From contig NW_024468909.1 in the NCBI RefSeq assembly GCF_011745365.1, positions 4,402,001 to 4,466,000 of the forward strand: a stretch of 64,000 nt of DNA, in the 5' to 3' direction. Position numbers and translations under genes: made by a program. Shown here one piece after another: positions 35,300-46,738 of this stretch (its first letter is position 1; each line of letters starts with the position of its first letter). The notes below the pieces were generated by a model. It saw only the letters and a list, made by a program, of their open reading frames with translations, did not search any database and was not told where the DNA came from. The DNA comes from Cryphonectria parasitica EP155 (taxonomy: Eukaryota > Ascomycota > Sordariomycetes > Diaporthales > Cryphonectriaceae).

Positions 35300-36375
35300 T
35301 TCCTTAAGCAATACAGAATACGATAGCTCTTCCAGAAATCTTTTTATTCTTATATACTTCTACTCAGAAAGAACTGATTAACCAGGTATATCAGCTTACT
35401 CAGCATATTTAGAACCTGCGCGAACAACAGCAAGCTCAGAGCATTACCATCGCTAACCAGCAGGCCCAGCTAGCTTAACAAGCTCAGCAGGCTCAGCTAG
35501 CTCAATAAGCTTAGCAGGCGCAGTTCACCTCTACAGCTACTAATGATGCTGAAAAAGCGTACAAAATGAACAAGCTCGCCATATATAATAGCAATCAGAA
35601 AACGCTATATGGATTCCTTATTTACTACAGAGCATATTTTCTGTACTATGAGACTCAGTTTACTAAGGAATCTGAGAAGATTATTCTTGCAGGAACTCGT
35701 TTCGAAAAGAATACTCTTATCTAATACAAGCTTTCTCTATGCAACTACTTGAAGCATCAGAACAACTCTAATATATATATTCAGAGTATTAAGAATATAT
35801 TTGATTTCTTTAAAAGCTTTAAGAAAGCTTTTAAAGAAACTTTTGATAATCCTAATAAAGAATATATTATAGCTTAGCAGCTTATGAATCTCAAGCAGAT
35901 TAAGTTAGCTTCTGCTTATATAATTAGATTTAAATAATTCTTAGCGCAATTCTTATAAGAAGATAAGAATCTTATGGAATACTATTACAAGGGATTTAAG
36001 AATGATATTAAAGATGAAATCTTTAAGCAGAATTAGCTAAAGAATTTTGCAATATTTTCTAATCAAGCTATCTATATTAATAACTATCTGTATAAATAAT
36101 GAATAAAGAAGTTCAAGAAGAGAAGAAGCTAGATTTGAAGATTTCCAGCTAATATAAGTAAGAAACTCCAAAACAAGAATAGTAGTTAATATAGCAATAC
36201 AGCTTAGAGCAGTACTATACATGCTAATTCTATAGAACTCAATGCAGCTAACAAGCAATATAGCAAGAAGAATAGTATTACTTGCTATAATTGCAATAAA
36301 TAAGAATATATTGCATATAACTGCTATTAATTCTGAAAGAATAAATAGCAACTAATTCAGAAAGAATGCTAGATA
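35300..36375 (+). pseudogene. Gag remnant of element C with Gln/Ala repeat and zinc knuckle
   Basis: One plus frame from about 35,362: Q-K-E-L-I-N-Q-V-Y-Q-L, then a Gln/Ala repeat (35,430-35,530, A-Q-Q-A-Q units), then Y-K-M-N-K-L-A-I-Y-N-S-N-Q-K and the capsid-type part (F-D-F-F-K-S-F, A-Q-Q-L-M-N-L-K-Q, A-S-A-Y-I-I-R-F). A CCHC-type knuckle lies at 36,283-36,324 (C-x2-C-x4-Y-x4-C, the His now Tyr by RIP). Few stops in the first half; the N-terminal stretch is richer in G/C than the rest of the element. Confidence 0.85.
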
Positions 36376-36379
36376 AATG

Positions 36380-39300
36380 TTGCTTAATAATAGAAACTCA
36401 ATTAACTGAACAAAAATATCTCTTTGGAGCAAGTATCGGATTCTATTAATCATGGAAGTCTCAGCTGAACATTCTGCTATAATGATAATTGCTTAATATA
36501 CTTTTCAAGTAAGAAAGGTTCAGAATAGTTTCCTTAGAAATCTAGATGCTATAAGCAGATAGCAATAGCAGGGCGAGAGTATATGCTTAGTATAATTATG
36601 AGCAGCAGCAATTCGAACTGCTCTAATATCGTGAAATAAAGCATTCAGGTGTTAGAAGAAGAATTTAGCAACAATATCCTTCAATATTCCTCATTGCTTA
36701 TGCTAAGTACTATGATCAGGAACATGGATAAGGGATAGTACCCTCTTAGTTATTAGTATGAATACTTAAACAATACTGAAAACGCTTTTTAAGCAACAGA
36801 AAGATCAAGTTAGAGCAAACAACTTAGCAGCTTACAGAAGCTCCTTGCAAACAATGATAAACCCAAGAAGCTTACAGGAAGATTTCCCTTCAGCATTGGA
36901 TAGAACAAAGAAACAATATAAATCGAATATCTTGTTTATGGAATAGAGCTGAAAAAGCTCTTCATCTGCATTCCTTTGCAGAATATCGAAGCATAAGAAG
37001 ATGAGAATTCTCGGATTAGCTTACTCTACAACCTATATTACAAACTAGCTTGAATCTTCTGCATCTATTATAGCTGCAGAATGCATTTCTCAGACAAGAT
37101 ACAATACAAATGATTTCCTATTAGAAAATCAGAACAAATCCTTCAGGCTGTTGAAGAATAGAAACTCTGCTTCAGAGAAGTTCTCAACAAACAGCACTAC
37201 AATGCATACATTGAACTACTAAACAACTGCTCCAAGCAATGTATAAACAAGAAGATAAAATGGTAGCAGTATAAAATAATACTCTGTATAATTCATATTA
37301 ATAACAAGATTTGCAATTAGCATTAATAGAAGAAAAACTAGAAATAATAATAATATAAGCAAAAGCAAGCTAAAAAGCTTATTTAAGAAGCAGTGAAGCA
37401 AGCTTAGAAGAATAAGCAGTTCTTAATGAATTCAAAAGAACAGAATTACTTATAAAGAAACTGCAGATAATCAGATTAGAACAGTTTCTATATAAAGCTT
37501 CTAAGATAGATTATACTTATATTAAGTTCGATATATATATTTAAGAATACAAATATAGTACATTATTGAACAGTAGCACTTAGGAAAACTTTATATTCTT
37601 ATATATCATTAATCAGATACAACTACAATGAAGATAAAAGAGATGCTTATATACTCTTAGCACTATAAAAGAATAATCTATTGCATATAACTAAGAAGTA
37701 ATTGATAAGAAAACTAATTATTTATCTATTTTAATCCAAGAATGTATAATCAGAGCTTCTTTTGATATCACGGATACAGCATAATATGAGCTAATTATGA
37801 AATTTCTATAGCTTAAGGAGTACAATTCTCGAATCGATTGAACTACTAATCAGATCTTATAAGAATAAGCTGTATTTAGAGAGATAGTTGCAATTAATAA
37901 TGCAGAATCAAAGCTAATTACTGAAGAATACTCGGGAAAAGAAGCTTCAAACAACTTCATATATACTTCCAAGTTAGCAGAGCTAGCAGTTCAAGAAGAA
38001 GAACCTAGTAACAAGCAAATCCAAACAGTATCAGAGCGCTAACAGATTAGCAAAACAACGAAAGCAAGACTCTCAGCAAGTTAGTTCGCTCTGAAGCAAT
38101 AAGGAAAAGCTTCAGAATATGAATTGTAAATCTATACAGAAAAAATCTTGAAACTAAGCTTTCAAGCACTTGCTCCAGCCTAGAGCAAACGCTTAAAGCT
38201 CTCGAAAACGCTATTAGAAAAGAAGCATGCTCAACAGTATCTACTATTCCTCCAGATAGCAGAAACAGTACAAGAATCAGAATCAATACTTGCAAACATA
38301 CTACAAGAATACTACAAATTCAAGAAACTATTCCAGAAAGAATTGGATACAGAATTGCTAGAATACAGCTTATATAACTACAAGATTCTGCTACAAGAAG
38401 AGAAACAGCTCAAATTCTTCCCTATCTACAAACTAAACAAAGCATAATTAGAAGCACTTAGGAAATACTTTAATAAGAATCTTAAGAAAGAATATATACA
38501 ATTATTGCAATTATCAGCAGAATATCTCATCCTATTTATATCCAAGAAGAATAGTAAGCTTAAGCTATATATTAATTATAGATAACTTAACAATATTATA
38601 ATTAAGAACTGATATCTGTTGCTACTTATTAAGGAATTACAAAATAAGCTGCAAGAAGTACAGTAATTCATAGTTTTAAATCTAAAAGAAGCTTATAATC
38701 TAATTAGAGTAAAGAAAGAAGAAGAATGGAAAACTGCTTTCAGAATATGCTACAAATACTACAAATATTTGATTATATTCTTTGATCTAACAAATGCTCT
38801 AGCTTTGTTTCAAGAAATGATTAATTATATTTTATATAAGTATCTGAATCAGTTCATTATTATCTATCTTAATAATATTCTTATTTACTCTTAAATACTT
38901 GAAGAATACAAGAAATATATGAAAATAGTATTGCAGATGCTTTAAGATGCAAAACTTTTTATAAAATCTGCAAAGAGCTACTTTTATGTACAAAAAGTTA
39001 ACTACTTCGGATTTACAATCGAGCTAGAATGCATTAAGCTACAGAAAGACAAAGTAAAAGCTGTTAGGAATTAGCTAGTTCCTAGAAACATTAGGAATAT
39101 TAGATTTTTCCTCGGATATATTAACTTCTATAAGCAGTTTATTAAGAACTATAGCTGGATTGCATACTTTCTTATAAATCTCATCAAAAAAGAATAGCTT
39201 TTCAAATGAATCTTCAAAGCACAAGAAGCCTTTAATGAGATTATCAAGCATATTATCTCAGAATCAGTTTTATATAAAGCAGATCTCTATAAACTCTTTA

Positions 39301-41085
39301 AAATTAAGACTAATGCATCGGGATATGTACTTGAAGGATAACTTGGTTAGCAAGACAACCAAGGATATCTAAGAATTATAAGCAACTTTTCAAAGAAGTT
39401 GAATAGCTCGGAAATCAACTATAGAATCCCTAATCAGAAACTTATAGCAATAGTAAAAGCTTTCGAAAAGTAGCAATATTATCTCATTAGTATATAATAT
39501 TTGATTATAGTTTACTCAGATTACAAGAATCTAACTATATTCATAATAATTAAGGTTTTGAATAAAAGATAAGTTAGATAGGCAGAATTCCTTTTATAGT
39601 TTAATTTCAAGATTATATACTGCAAAAGCTCAGAGAATAAATAAGCAGATGCTCTTAGCAGAAGATTAGATTATTAAGATGCAAACTCTTCGGATATACA
39701 GAACATCTTTATTCAAAATGAATCAGGAAATCTCGTTAATGCATATAAAGAACTGAATGCTGCTCTCAGAATCGAACTCTTGGAAAGGGATTCAGAATTA
39801 ATAACTCCGAATGAACAAGATAGCTATATTAGGGATGTATATAGTATACTAGCATATGGATATCAAGGAGTTAGAATAATCTATGAATGCATCAAAAGAT
39901 ATTAGAACTTATTAAATCTTAGGAAAAGGATTGAGAGTATTCTATAATAATGCAATAGCTGCAAGAAGAATAAGGCAGAAAGATATAAGCCTTATGAACT
40001 ACTGCACTTCTTATCAGTATTTATGATTGTTTAGCAATCTATCAGTTTAGATTTTATTATCAAGCTATTTTTCTTACGAGAATCCTTAATCAAGGTATAA
40101 TACAATAGCATTCTAGTAGTGATTTGCAAATTGAGCAAGTATGCTTACTTTCTTCTTTATAAGAAAAGCAATATAGCAGAGAAACTTGTATATGCATTCC
40201 TCAGAACAATTATTGCTAATTACAGCATGCTAGAAGAAGTAATCTTTGATAGAAATAGAAAGTTCAACTTGAAATTTTAAACTTCATTTATAAAACAGCT
40301 CAGAACATATTACAGAATATTTATAGCATTTCACCTGCAGATAGATAGATAGATAGAAAGAATAAATCAAGTTATTAAACAATATCTTCAATACTATATT
40401 AACTAGGAATAGAATAACTGAATTAATCTATTATTTCTTGTATAATTCGCTTATAATAGCGCAGATATAAGTATAATAAAGAAATCACTATTCTTCGTAT
40501 TCTATAGATACAATCCAACAGCTTACTACGAAGTATTGCTAGAAGCAGATGCAGAAGCTGTAAATAAAAGGATTAAAAAAATTAAGGAAATTCAGAAAGA
40601 ATTCCAATCAGAATTACAATTCATTCAAGAACAAATAATGCAGTATACAAACTCTAAGAGGATTGAGGAATCAATTCTATAGAAGGGAGATAAGATTTAC
40701 CTACTTCGGAAAAACATTAAAACAATCAGATCCAGCAACAAACTTAACTATAAGAAATTAAAACTCTTCAAAATCTTGCAACAGATTTTCTCAATTAACT
40801 ATGAGTTAGCATTATCTCATGGAATAAAGATATACTCAGTCTTCTATATTTCACTACTAAAACTAGCAGTATAGAAAATATTAATAGATAATATAGTAGA
40901 AGTGGAAAACAATGAATTAGAGTATAAGATGGAAAAGATTCTTAAGCATAGAAGTATAAATAATATAAGAAAATATCTTGTTAAATGAAAAAGCTATTCA
41001 GCAAGCAAGAACTCATAGGAATTACAAAAGAATGTTAAGAATGCTTAAGAAAGAGTAGCTGAATATTGGAAAAGGAAAAGCTAGC
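36380..41085 (+). pseudogene. Pol remnant of element C (protease to chromodomain)
   Basis: Protease L-L-N-S-S-T at 37,563-37,580 in place of L-L-D-S-G-A/T. RT: L-Y-I-N-Y-R near 38,565; E-E-W-K-T-A-F-R-I-C-Y-K-Y-Y near 38,720; Y-L-N-N at 38,865-38,876 (was Y-L-D-D). RNase H: S-E-I-N-Y-R-I-P-N-Q-K-L and A-D-A-L-S-R-R-L-D-Y (39,400-39,670). Integrase: C-N-S-C-K-K-N-K zinc pair near 39,950-39,975; core C-K-L-S-K-Y-A-Y-F onward (40,120-40,280); A-F-H-L-Q-I-D-R-Q near 40,325; A-Y-N-S-A-D near 40,450. Chromodomain at about 40,911-41,080: E-Y-K-M-E-K-I-L-K-H-R, Y-L-V-K-W-K-S-Y, E-L-Q-K-N-V-K-N-A, A-E-Y-W. These define a chromovirus. Confidence 0.92.
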
Positions 41086-41097
41086 ACCTAAGATAAT

Positions 41098-41786
41098 CGC
41101 TCCATCTCAAACCGAAATCCAGGAGCTTTAGAAACCTTGCTTTCCAGGAAACCCGATTAATCTATCATTGCATTTCTTACGTTTACGGAATTCCAGTCAA
41201 AACTTTCAAAAGAAGAATTTCCAGCAATTACAGCAGATTTCTCTGTAATTACAGAACAAACTCCAGCAGCAATGCAAGCCCACTCCTCCGCCTCTACTCT
41301 TTCCAACTCCTTCATATTATCAATATCCCAACGAATAGCGTGCATCATCTTTTCATATTATATTCTTTTCTGCTTATGCAGCCTAAGGAGTTTGGTATTC
41401 AGCTTAGCAGCTTTCTCTTCAATTGCCTCCACCTCCACTTCCAAGTAATGGTATTAAGCAGTTATACAATTCAGTTGTACAGGCATTAGGCTACGAATGT
41501 TGCAATTCAACAAATTCAGATGCATGCAGATCTGATAACAGGAAGATTCGGACTTAGCAATCTTGCACTCAGCCGAAAGATTGTAATTTTTGCAGTATAA
41601 GCAAGATATGAGCGAAAGAGAACTGAAGATAGCTATAGTAGAAAGAAGGAATAATTTCTGTGAAGAATAAGAATAAAGCTTAGCAATATAACGAGAACTG
41701 ATTCTATTCGATATCTCGATTGGGAAAGCAAGATTACGGATGGAAGATTTGCTAGGATACTTACGAAAGATCGTTAGGAACAACAA
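41098..41786 (-). pseudogene. Antisense accessory gene of element C
   Basis: Minus strand, opposite to gag-pol. The 5' piece 41,454-41,786 (110 codons open) holds S-C-L-Y-C-K-N-Y, A-E-C-K-I-A, S-S-C-Y-Q-I-C and L-N-C-N-I, a six-Cys cluster. The 3' piece 41,157-41,348 holds E-L-E-R-V-E-A-E and S-S-F-E-S-F-D-W-N-S. The terminal TAG equivalent is 41,098-41,100. Frame is broken between the pieces. Confidence 0.6.
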
Positions 41787-41804
41787 CTGATAGGAGGAAG
41801 ATGA

Positions 41805-42247
41805 TATTATAACCTATTCAACATGCAAGTTACAGAACAGATTACAAGTGATAGGGACTAGATATTAAGGATTCAACGTTCTAACAAAGCATCGATTATA
41901 TAATCCAGGGTTAGAATTATTAGCGGATAGATATAATCAATGTTTATCCCGTTGATAAAGGAATCGATAGAGTTGATATCAATCCTATCTATCCGAACTA
42001 AAGAACTAAGTATATGAAGATTTATATTTCTTACTATCAGATAGATTTCCTTCAGATAGTTCTTCAGTTGTCAATCTAAGTATTCAGTTTCATACACTGA
42101 GTAGCCCCAAAAGCAGTAAACACTTGCATCGCTTATTAGGACTTGTACGGTTCCGTATTCAAGGACTTGATACTTTGATACCGCTCTTGTTAGCATAAAC
42201 CCCTTCGTGTACTTAGGAATCTTCGGATTGCTGCAGTGCTCATTACA
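41805..42247 (+). repeat. 3' LTR of element C
   Basis: 443 bp; the start TGTTATAAC is mutated to TATTATAAC. Followed by the TTACA duplication. Confidence 0.93.
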
Positions 42248-42252
42248 TTACA

Positions 42253-45200
42253 GTATATTAAAATGTAATATATGAAAAATGCAAAGTATTAAAGAAATAC
42301 TGCAATCTATGGAAATTCCTTACTTTTATATATTATTCTTATTATTAGAATATCTGTAAATATTATTTAATAGCTTTCTTTTTATTCTATTTAGATTTAT
42401 ATTATTCATATTATTCGCTAAAGAATTATTATTAAAAATAGAAGAAGAACTTTGAAACTGAATAAACTTAGCTTATTTCTCGATATGAGATTCTATTATA
42501 GCTTTGCTCTTGCTTTTATTCTTGCTGCAAGATACAGATTATAAAGCTATTTATTCAAACTCAGATATTTCCTTCTTAGAAGCAGAAGAAGCAGTACTCT
42601 TCTTACTAATCTATACAGATAAAGTTAGCAGTAATCTTCTTAAGCATTGCAACTATAATTAATTATAAGACTTATAGTATTCTATAAATACTATTTCCTT
42701 AGCATAAAAGGAATTTATTTAATCTGATTATGCATAATATCTTTATTCTGTATAAGCTTATATTAAGCTTTAATAATATACTTAATATTAGTATTGAAAT
42801 TAATTTGAGAATTTATTTTAATTATATATTAAGAGCTAAATTAATAAAATAAATGCTGATACTGCAAGAAGAATAATAATTAGTATATATTCAAATCTAG
42901 TTAAGAATATCAGAATAGGAATCTTATTTATATACTATATTCTTTAATACAAGAAAAGTTTTTAATATAATTATATCCAGACTCTGTATAATAAATGCAG
43001 TTGTTATACTTCTTATTAAAGAAGCTCTTTATTGAAATGCATTCTAGAAAAAGCTAGTTAATATTAATCTGCTATTCCTATATAAGCATACAAGCAGTAG
43101 CATACTAATAAAAGCAGTAATTGTAAGAAACTAGATTATACTAATTATAGAACTGAACAAGAAGAGAATTTACTTGCTCAGATTGAAAGAAGATATAAAT
43201 AAGATACTTGCTAAAGAGCTTTCAACTAGCTTTATATATTATAATAGAATTCAGTTTAATAAAATTCTTATTATTTAGCTTTGCAAAATAAATAGCAAAG
43301 CTAAAGCTTAGTAGTGAGTTATTTCAAAATATAATATTACTTTGAATATTTCAAAAAGCATATATTAAGCTAAGATCTCTCTTAATAGTATTGAAATCCG
43401 TGATATTAAGAAAGTTAATATAGATATTCTTGAGCTAGTAATAATTGCTGCTTTAAGAAGAAGAAATTGAAGAAGAAAATTAGATTTAAATCTTATTAAT
43501 CTCTTGAAAAGCAGTATTTATATGCAAAGAGAAAATAGCATTGATAATAATTCGAGATATCTTAAGTATATTACAGAGCTAAGCAAGAGAAGATTAATAG
43601 AAGGAGAAGTTGTTGTATAAAGAATAAATTGAAAAGCAAGGTAAATTAAGAAAGAGATTGTTGAATAGATTGCTAAAGATTGATAAGATAGCAATGAGTA
43701 ATAAATATATTCAACTGAATTATTATGTTTTTTATTTAGTTTATTGCTAAATAGCTTCTATTTAGCTAAGAATAAAGCTATTTGCTTTATAATAAATAGA
43801 AAGCAATAAATTATTTAAATAATTGCTAAATAAGATAAATTAGCTATTTCATTTATACTTGCAGCTAGCTATTCTTCTTCCTTCTTTAATCTCTTTATAA
43901 TTATCTTTCTTAAGCATATATATACTCTTTTTTCTTTCTTATTAATGCTACTTCAGATTTATATACTAATATTAGAGCAAATTATCAACTGCTCTGCTTA
44001 TATAACATTATTTTTCTCAATAGATTCTCTAGCTAAAGCTATATTCTTTTCTATCTTTCTTTCTTAATTAATATTCTCTTAGTTTCTTAACTTTATATCT
44101 TTACAAACTCTCTCTTGCAACTGCTTATCTTTCAACAAAGCTATTCTTCCCTTTTCCCTTTTCTTTTAACTTAGCAGTAATAGCTAAATTCAAATACTCT
44201 CTATTCCTATCTATCTAGCATAGCTAAGAGAACTGAATAATTAAAGCTTACTGCTTTCGAACTATCTTTCCCAAAGCGCTATACTCAACTGAAGTAATCA
44301 AGAATTATCTGCTCTATTTTAGTCTAAGGAATAAAGAAAATTATCTAATAGCAGAATTCGTTGAGAAGTACTTCTCAGAATTATTCTCTTGCAAGTTATA
44401 CTTGCTTATAATTTTCAGTACTAATTCTTCTAAATATCTTCTTAATATTTATAATCTGATCAGATTCTTAGATACAGAAATCTCTTAAGATATTAGTTTG
44501 TAGTATGCTATAGCTGCTTTTTATTATTATACTTAATATAATTAATAAGATGTATTCTTAATAGAATATCTTTGTATTCTATTAATAGCTTATTCATTTA
44601 GCTCTTCTGATATTCTTAATAAGCAGAATCTGCTTAGATATAAGATTAGATAGAAGCGCTTATAAGTTCTTCTCTTAGTTAATATAGTAACTTCAGCTTA
44701 TACTCTATCTTAGCTTAATATAAAGATTGAAAAAGGATTTTATATTGCTATATATAAATTCAGCAATATTCTACTAGCTTATATAAGCAAGCATTATCTG
44801 AATAGTCAGCTTAGAAGTGCTAGAGCTAATTGGAATTAGGATTTTGAGAATATTTCAATTATACTGCTAGATAATAATTCAAATGCAGCTCTGCTTTATA
44901 TAATCAAACTATTTCGCCTTTGAATCCTGAAATCTATTGATTTCTATTAATCATCTAGTAGCTATTCAAACTGGAAATAAGCTCTTTATCTTAATTATAG
45001 AAAGATTGTACAAAATATGAAAGAATGAAGTATAAAGATAGCTATAATAAGCCTGCACTGCTAAGCTTTTTTCTATAAGCTGAAATATAGCAACTATATA
45101 TAATATTCTAATCAGCTATTAAGAAGAAATGCTTCACTTCAAGAATACAAAGCTATATAAGTAGAAGCTAATAGAATACTAAACATAACTTACAAGCTGA

Positions 45201-45777
45201 ATATTACTTTCTTCATAAAAAGAATTACAAACTTGCTTAAACTATCTATTAAAAGCAATCTTAACAGAATAAGAAGGAATATATCAGCCTTTACTCTGAA
45301 GAATTTCAGAGCGAGTAAAGCATCCAGCCTAGTTCCATCAAAATAATAATTCTGAGAGAATACAACTTCAGCTAGCCCAATCTTATATTTATCAAGAGAA
45401 TATAATATTAGCTCAAAGTTAAGTTAATTCCTATTCAGAACTTCTATTAATTCTTATTCTTCTTCATCTCAAGAAATGCTTATTAATTCAGAACTAATAA
45501 TCAATCTATTAATACAGCAAATAGCTAAGCCTGAATATACTACTGAAGCTCTATTGCATCAGAAACTGAAAAGCAGCAATATTATGCTTCCCAGTTTTCC
45601 CAATAAATCTCAGAAGCTTTATATACTTCTATAGAATAAGCTTCATAGCTTTAATCCTATCAAGCTCTTAGTAGATTTTCCAAACTGAACAGAGTTTGAT
45701 TATATTATTAAGATAGATATATATAAAGCAAACTGCAAAAGAATCTATTAAGTAAGAATGCAGAATCAGAAGAGAAC
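42253..45777 (+). other. AT-rich relic sequence between element C and solo LTR copy 2
   Basis: No LTRs or family domains that I recognise. Two stretches keep protein-like plus-strand frames broken only by RIP-type stops: about 43,050-43,690 (L-V-I-I-A-A-L-R-R-R-N-W, M-Q-R-E-N-S-I-D-N-N-S-R-Y-L) and about 44,280-45,030 (F-V-E-K-Y-F-S-E-L-F, S-A-R-A-N-W-N, Y-I-S-K-H-Y-L-N-S). Probably coding DNA of an unidentified old transposon or a RIP-destroyed gene. Confidence 0.4.
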
Positions 45778-45782
45778 TGCTG

Positions 45783-46092
45783 TGTTAGGGTAAAAAGGGC
45801 ACACAAGTGAGGTGAAGAGGTGTGAGCTGCTCCCAAGCCGCTCTGTTGACGCTTCCATTCAAAGGGACTACTGAACCTATCTCCCTCCTCCTCTTTTTCG
45901 CTGCTGGACCTGTTGTTCCCCTTTCCCTTATGTACACAATTGGCCTGGACTAGATGGGATGACAATGGCCTGATGGCCACGCGGCATCGTACGAGAGCGC
46001 TGCTTCGGAGCGAAGCCCTCGCAGCAGCCCTGGACCGCCACCAGGGGTTGCAAGGGCCACCTATTTCCTTTGTGCGCATACAAGCCCTGACA
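45783..46092. mobile_element. Solo LTR, 310-bp family, copy 2 (least mutated)
   Basis: TGTTAGGG ... CCCTGACA, with the perfect 5-bp duplication TGCTG at 45,778-45,782 and 46,093-46,097. Same length as copy 1 (22,209-22,518). At most differing sites copy 2 has C or G where copy 1 has T or A. Composition is ordinary while both flanks are strongly AT-rich, so it is the youngest or least RIPped insertion in the block. The open frames inside it are not supported as genes. Confidence 0.9.
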
Positions 46093-46097
46093 TGCTG

Positions 46098-46409
46098 CTG
46101 CTGCTGCTATTCAAGCAGAGTTTGAAAGCAAATAGAAATAGAAAAGAGATCAGTATTAGAATCTATTCAGATTATATCTATATTACAAATAAACTAAAAA
46201 TAAATACTAATACTTCTGCATTAATTTGAATAATAGCTCAAGCAATAGAGAGAGATATAAGAATTGAATTGGAAAGATAGTTTGGTTTGCAGTATTTCCT
46301 TTAGCAGTTTGCAATAAATTCTTTATTTCTTTACTTCATCTTCTTCTAATCAGATCTAGCATACTATTAAACTTATTGCAACTTTGGAAGAAAGTTGCTA
46401 GGAGAGAAC
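46098..46409 (+). other. AT-rich relic between solo LTR copy 2 and the dispersed repeat
   Basis: Continues the 42.2-45.8 kb relic after the TGCTG duplication (an A-A-A-I-Q-A-E-F-E-S-K plus-strand reading crosses the junction). No recognisable domain. Confidence 0.4.
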
Positions 46410-46738
46410 TATTATAGTAGCCAGGATAATAGTTCGTAGGATATGGAATACAGTGGATCAAGAGTCTTTATATATATAAAGAATACTATTTACTTTTCAA
46501 ATTCTTTAGCTATAGGAAACAATAAAGTATCCTTTCTCTTCTTTTCAATTTTGAATCTTTTGGACAGGTCTAAAACAGGTTTTTCATTCTGTTCTTGCGC
46601 CCGTGTAGCCTTAGTTTGCTGTTCTCATCTATACAGGCATGCTTGGGTTGCACGAGCTCTTGCTTATTGCTTCGGCAGCTGTTTGTCCCTTTTTCTTTCG
46701 AGGGCGATGGCGCCCTAGTTCTGGATCAATATTTGTTT
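46410..46738. repeat. Dispersed 320-bp repeat, copy 2
   Basis: Partner of 11,489-11,807. More G/C than copy 1. The minus frame (G-A-I-A-L-E-R-K-R-D-K-Q, E-Q-Q-T-K-A-T-R-A-Q-E-Q, L-D-L-S-K-R-F-K-I-E-K-K-R-K) has fewer stops than in copy 1. It directly abuts truncated element J on its right. Confidence 0.6.

Larger units (their letters stand above)
34821..42247 (+). mobile_element. Element C: full-length Ty3/Gypsy chromovirus, RIP-mutated, 7,427 bp
   Basis: LTRs 34,821-35,263 and 41,805-42,247 (443 bp each) with the perfect duplication TTACA at 34,816-34,820 and 42,248-42,252. Gag-pol on the plus strand. The sense LTR begins TGTTATAAC and ends GCTCATTACA. The polypurine tract taggaggaagatga directly precedes the 3' LTR (41,791-41,804). 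It is the best copy for reading the whole domain order. Confidence 0.95.

Noticed and set aside
36037..36351. Hydrophobic membrane-like frame on the minus strand, also at 20,001-20,207 and 54,110-54,316
   Set aside because: Antisense of the Gag zinc-knuckle region in A, C and D. AT-rich antisense naturally translates to Leu/Ile/Phe; not a membrane protein gene.
37219..37401. Leu-rich frame antisense to pol, also at 18,957-19,139 and 55,181-55,363
   Set aside because: Repeated only because the elements are repeated; antisense to the protease side of pol, no independent signal.
14061..42247. CRISPR-like or satellite array from the recurring LTR blocks
   Set aside because: Spacing is kilobases and each unit is an LTR with its own target duplication; eukaryotic context.
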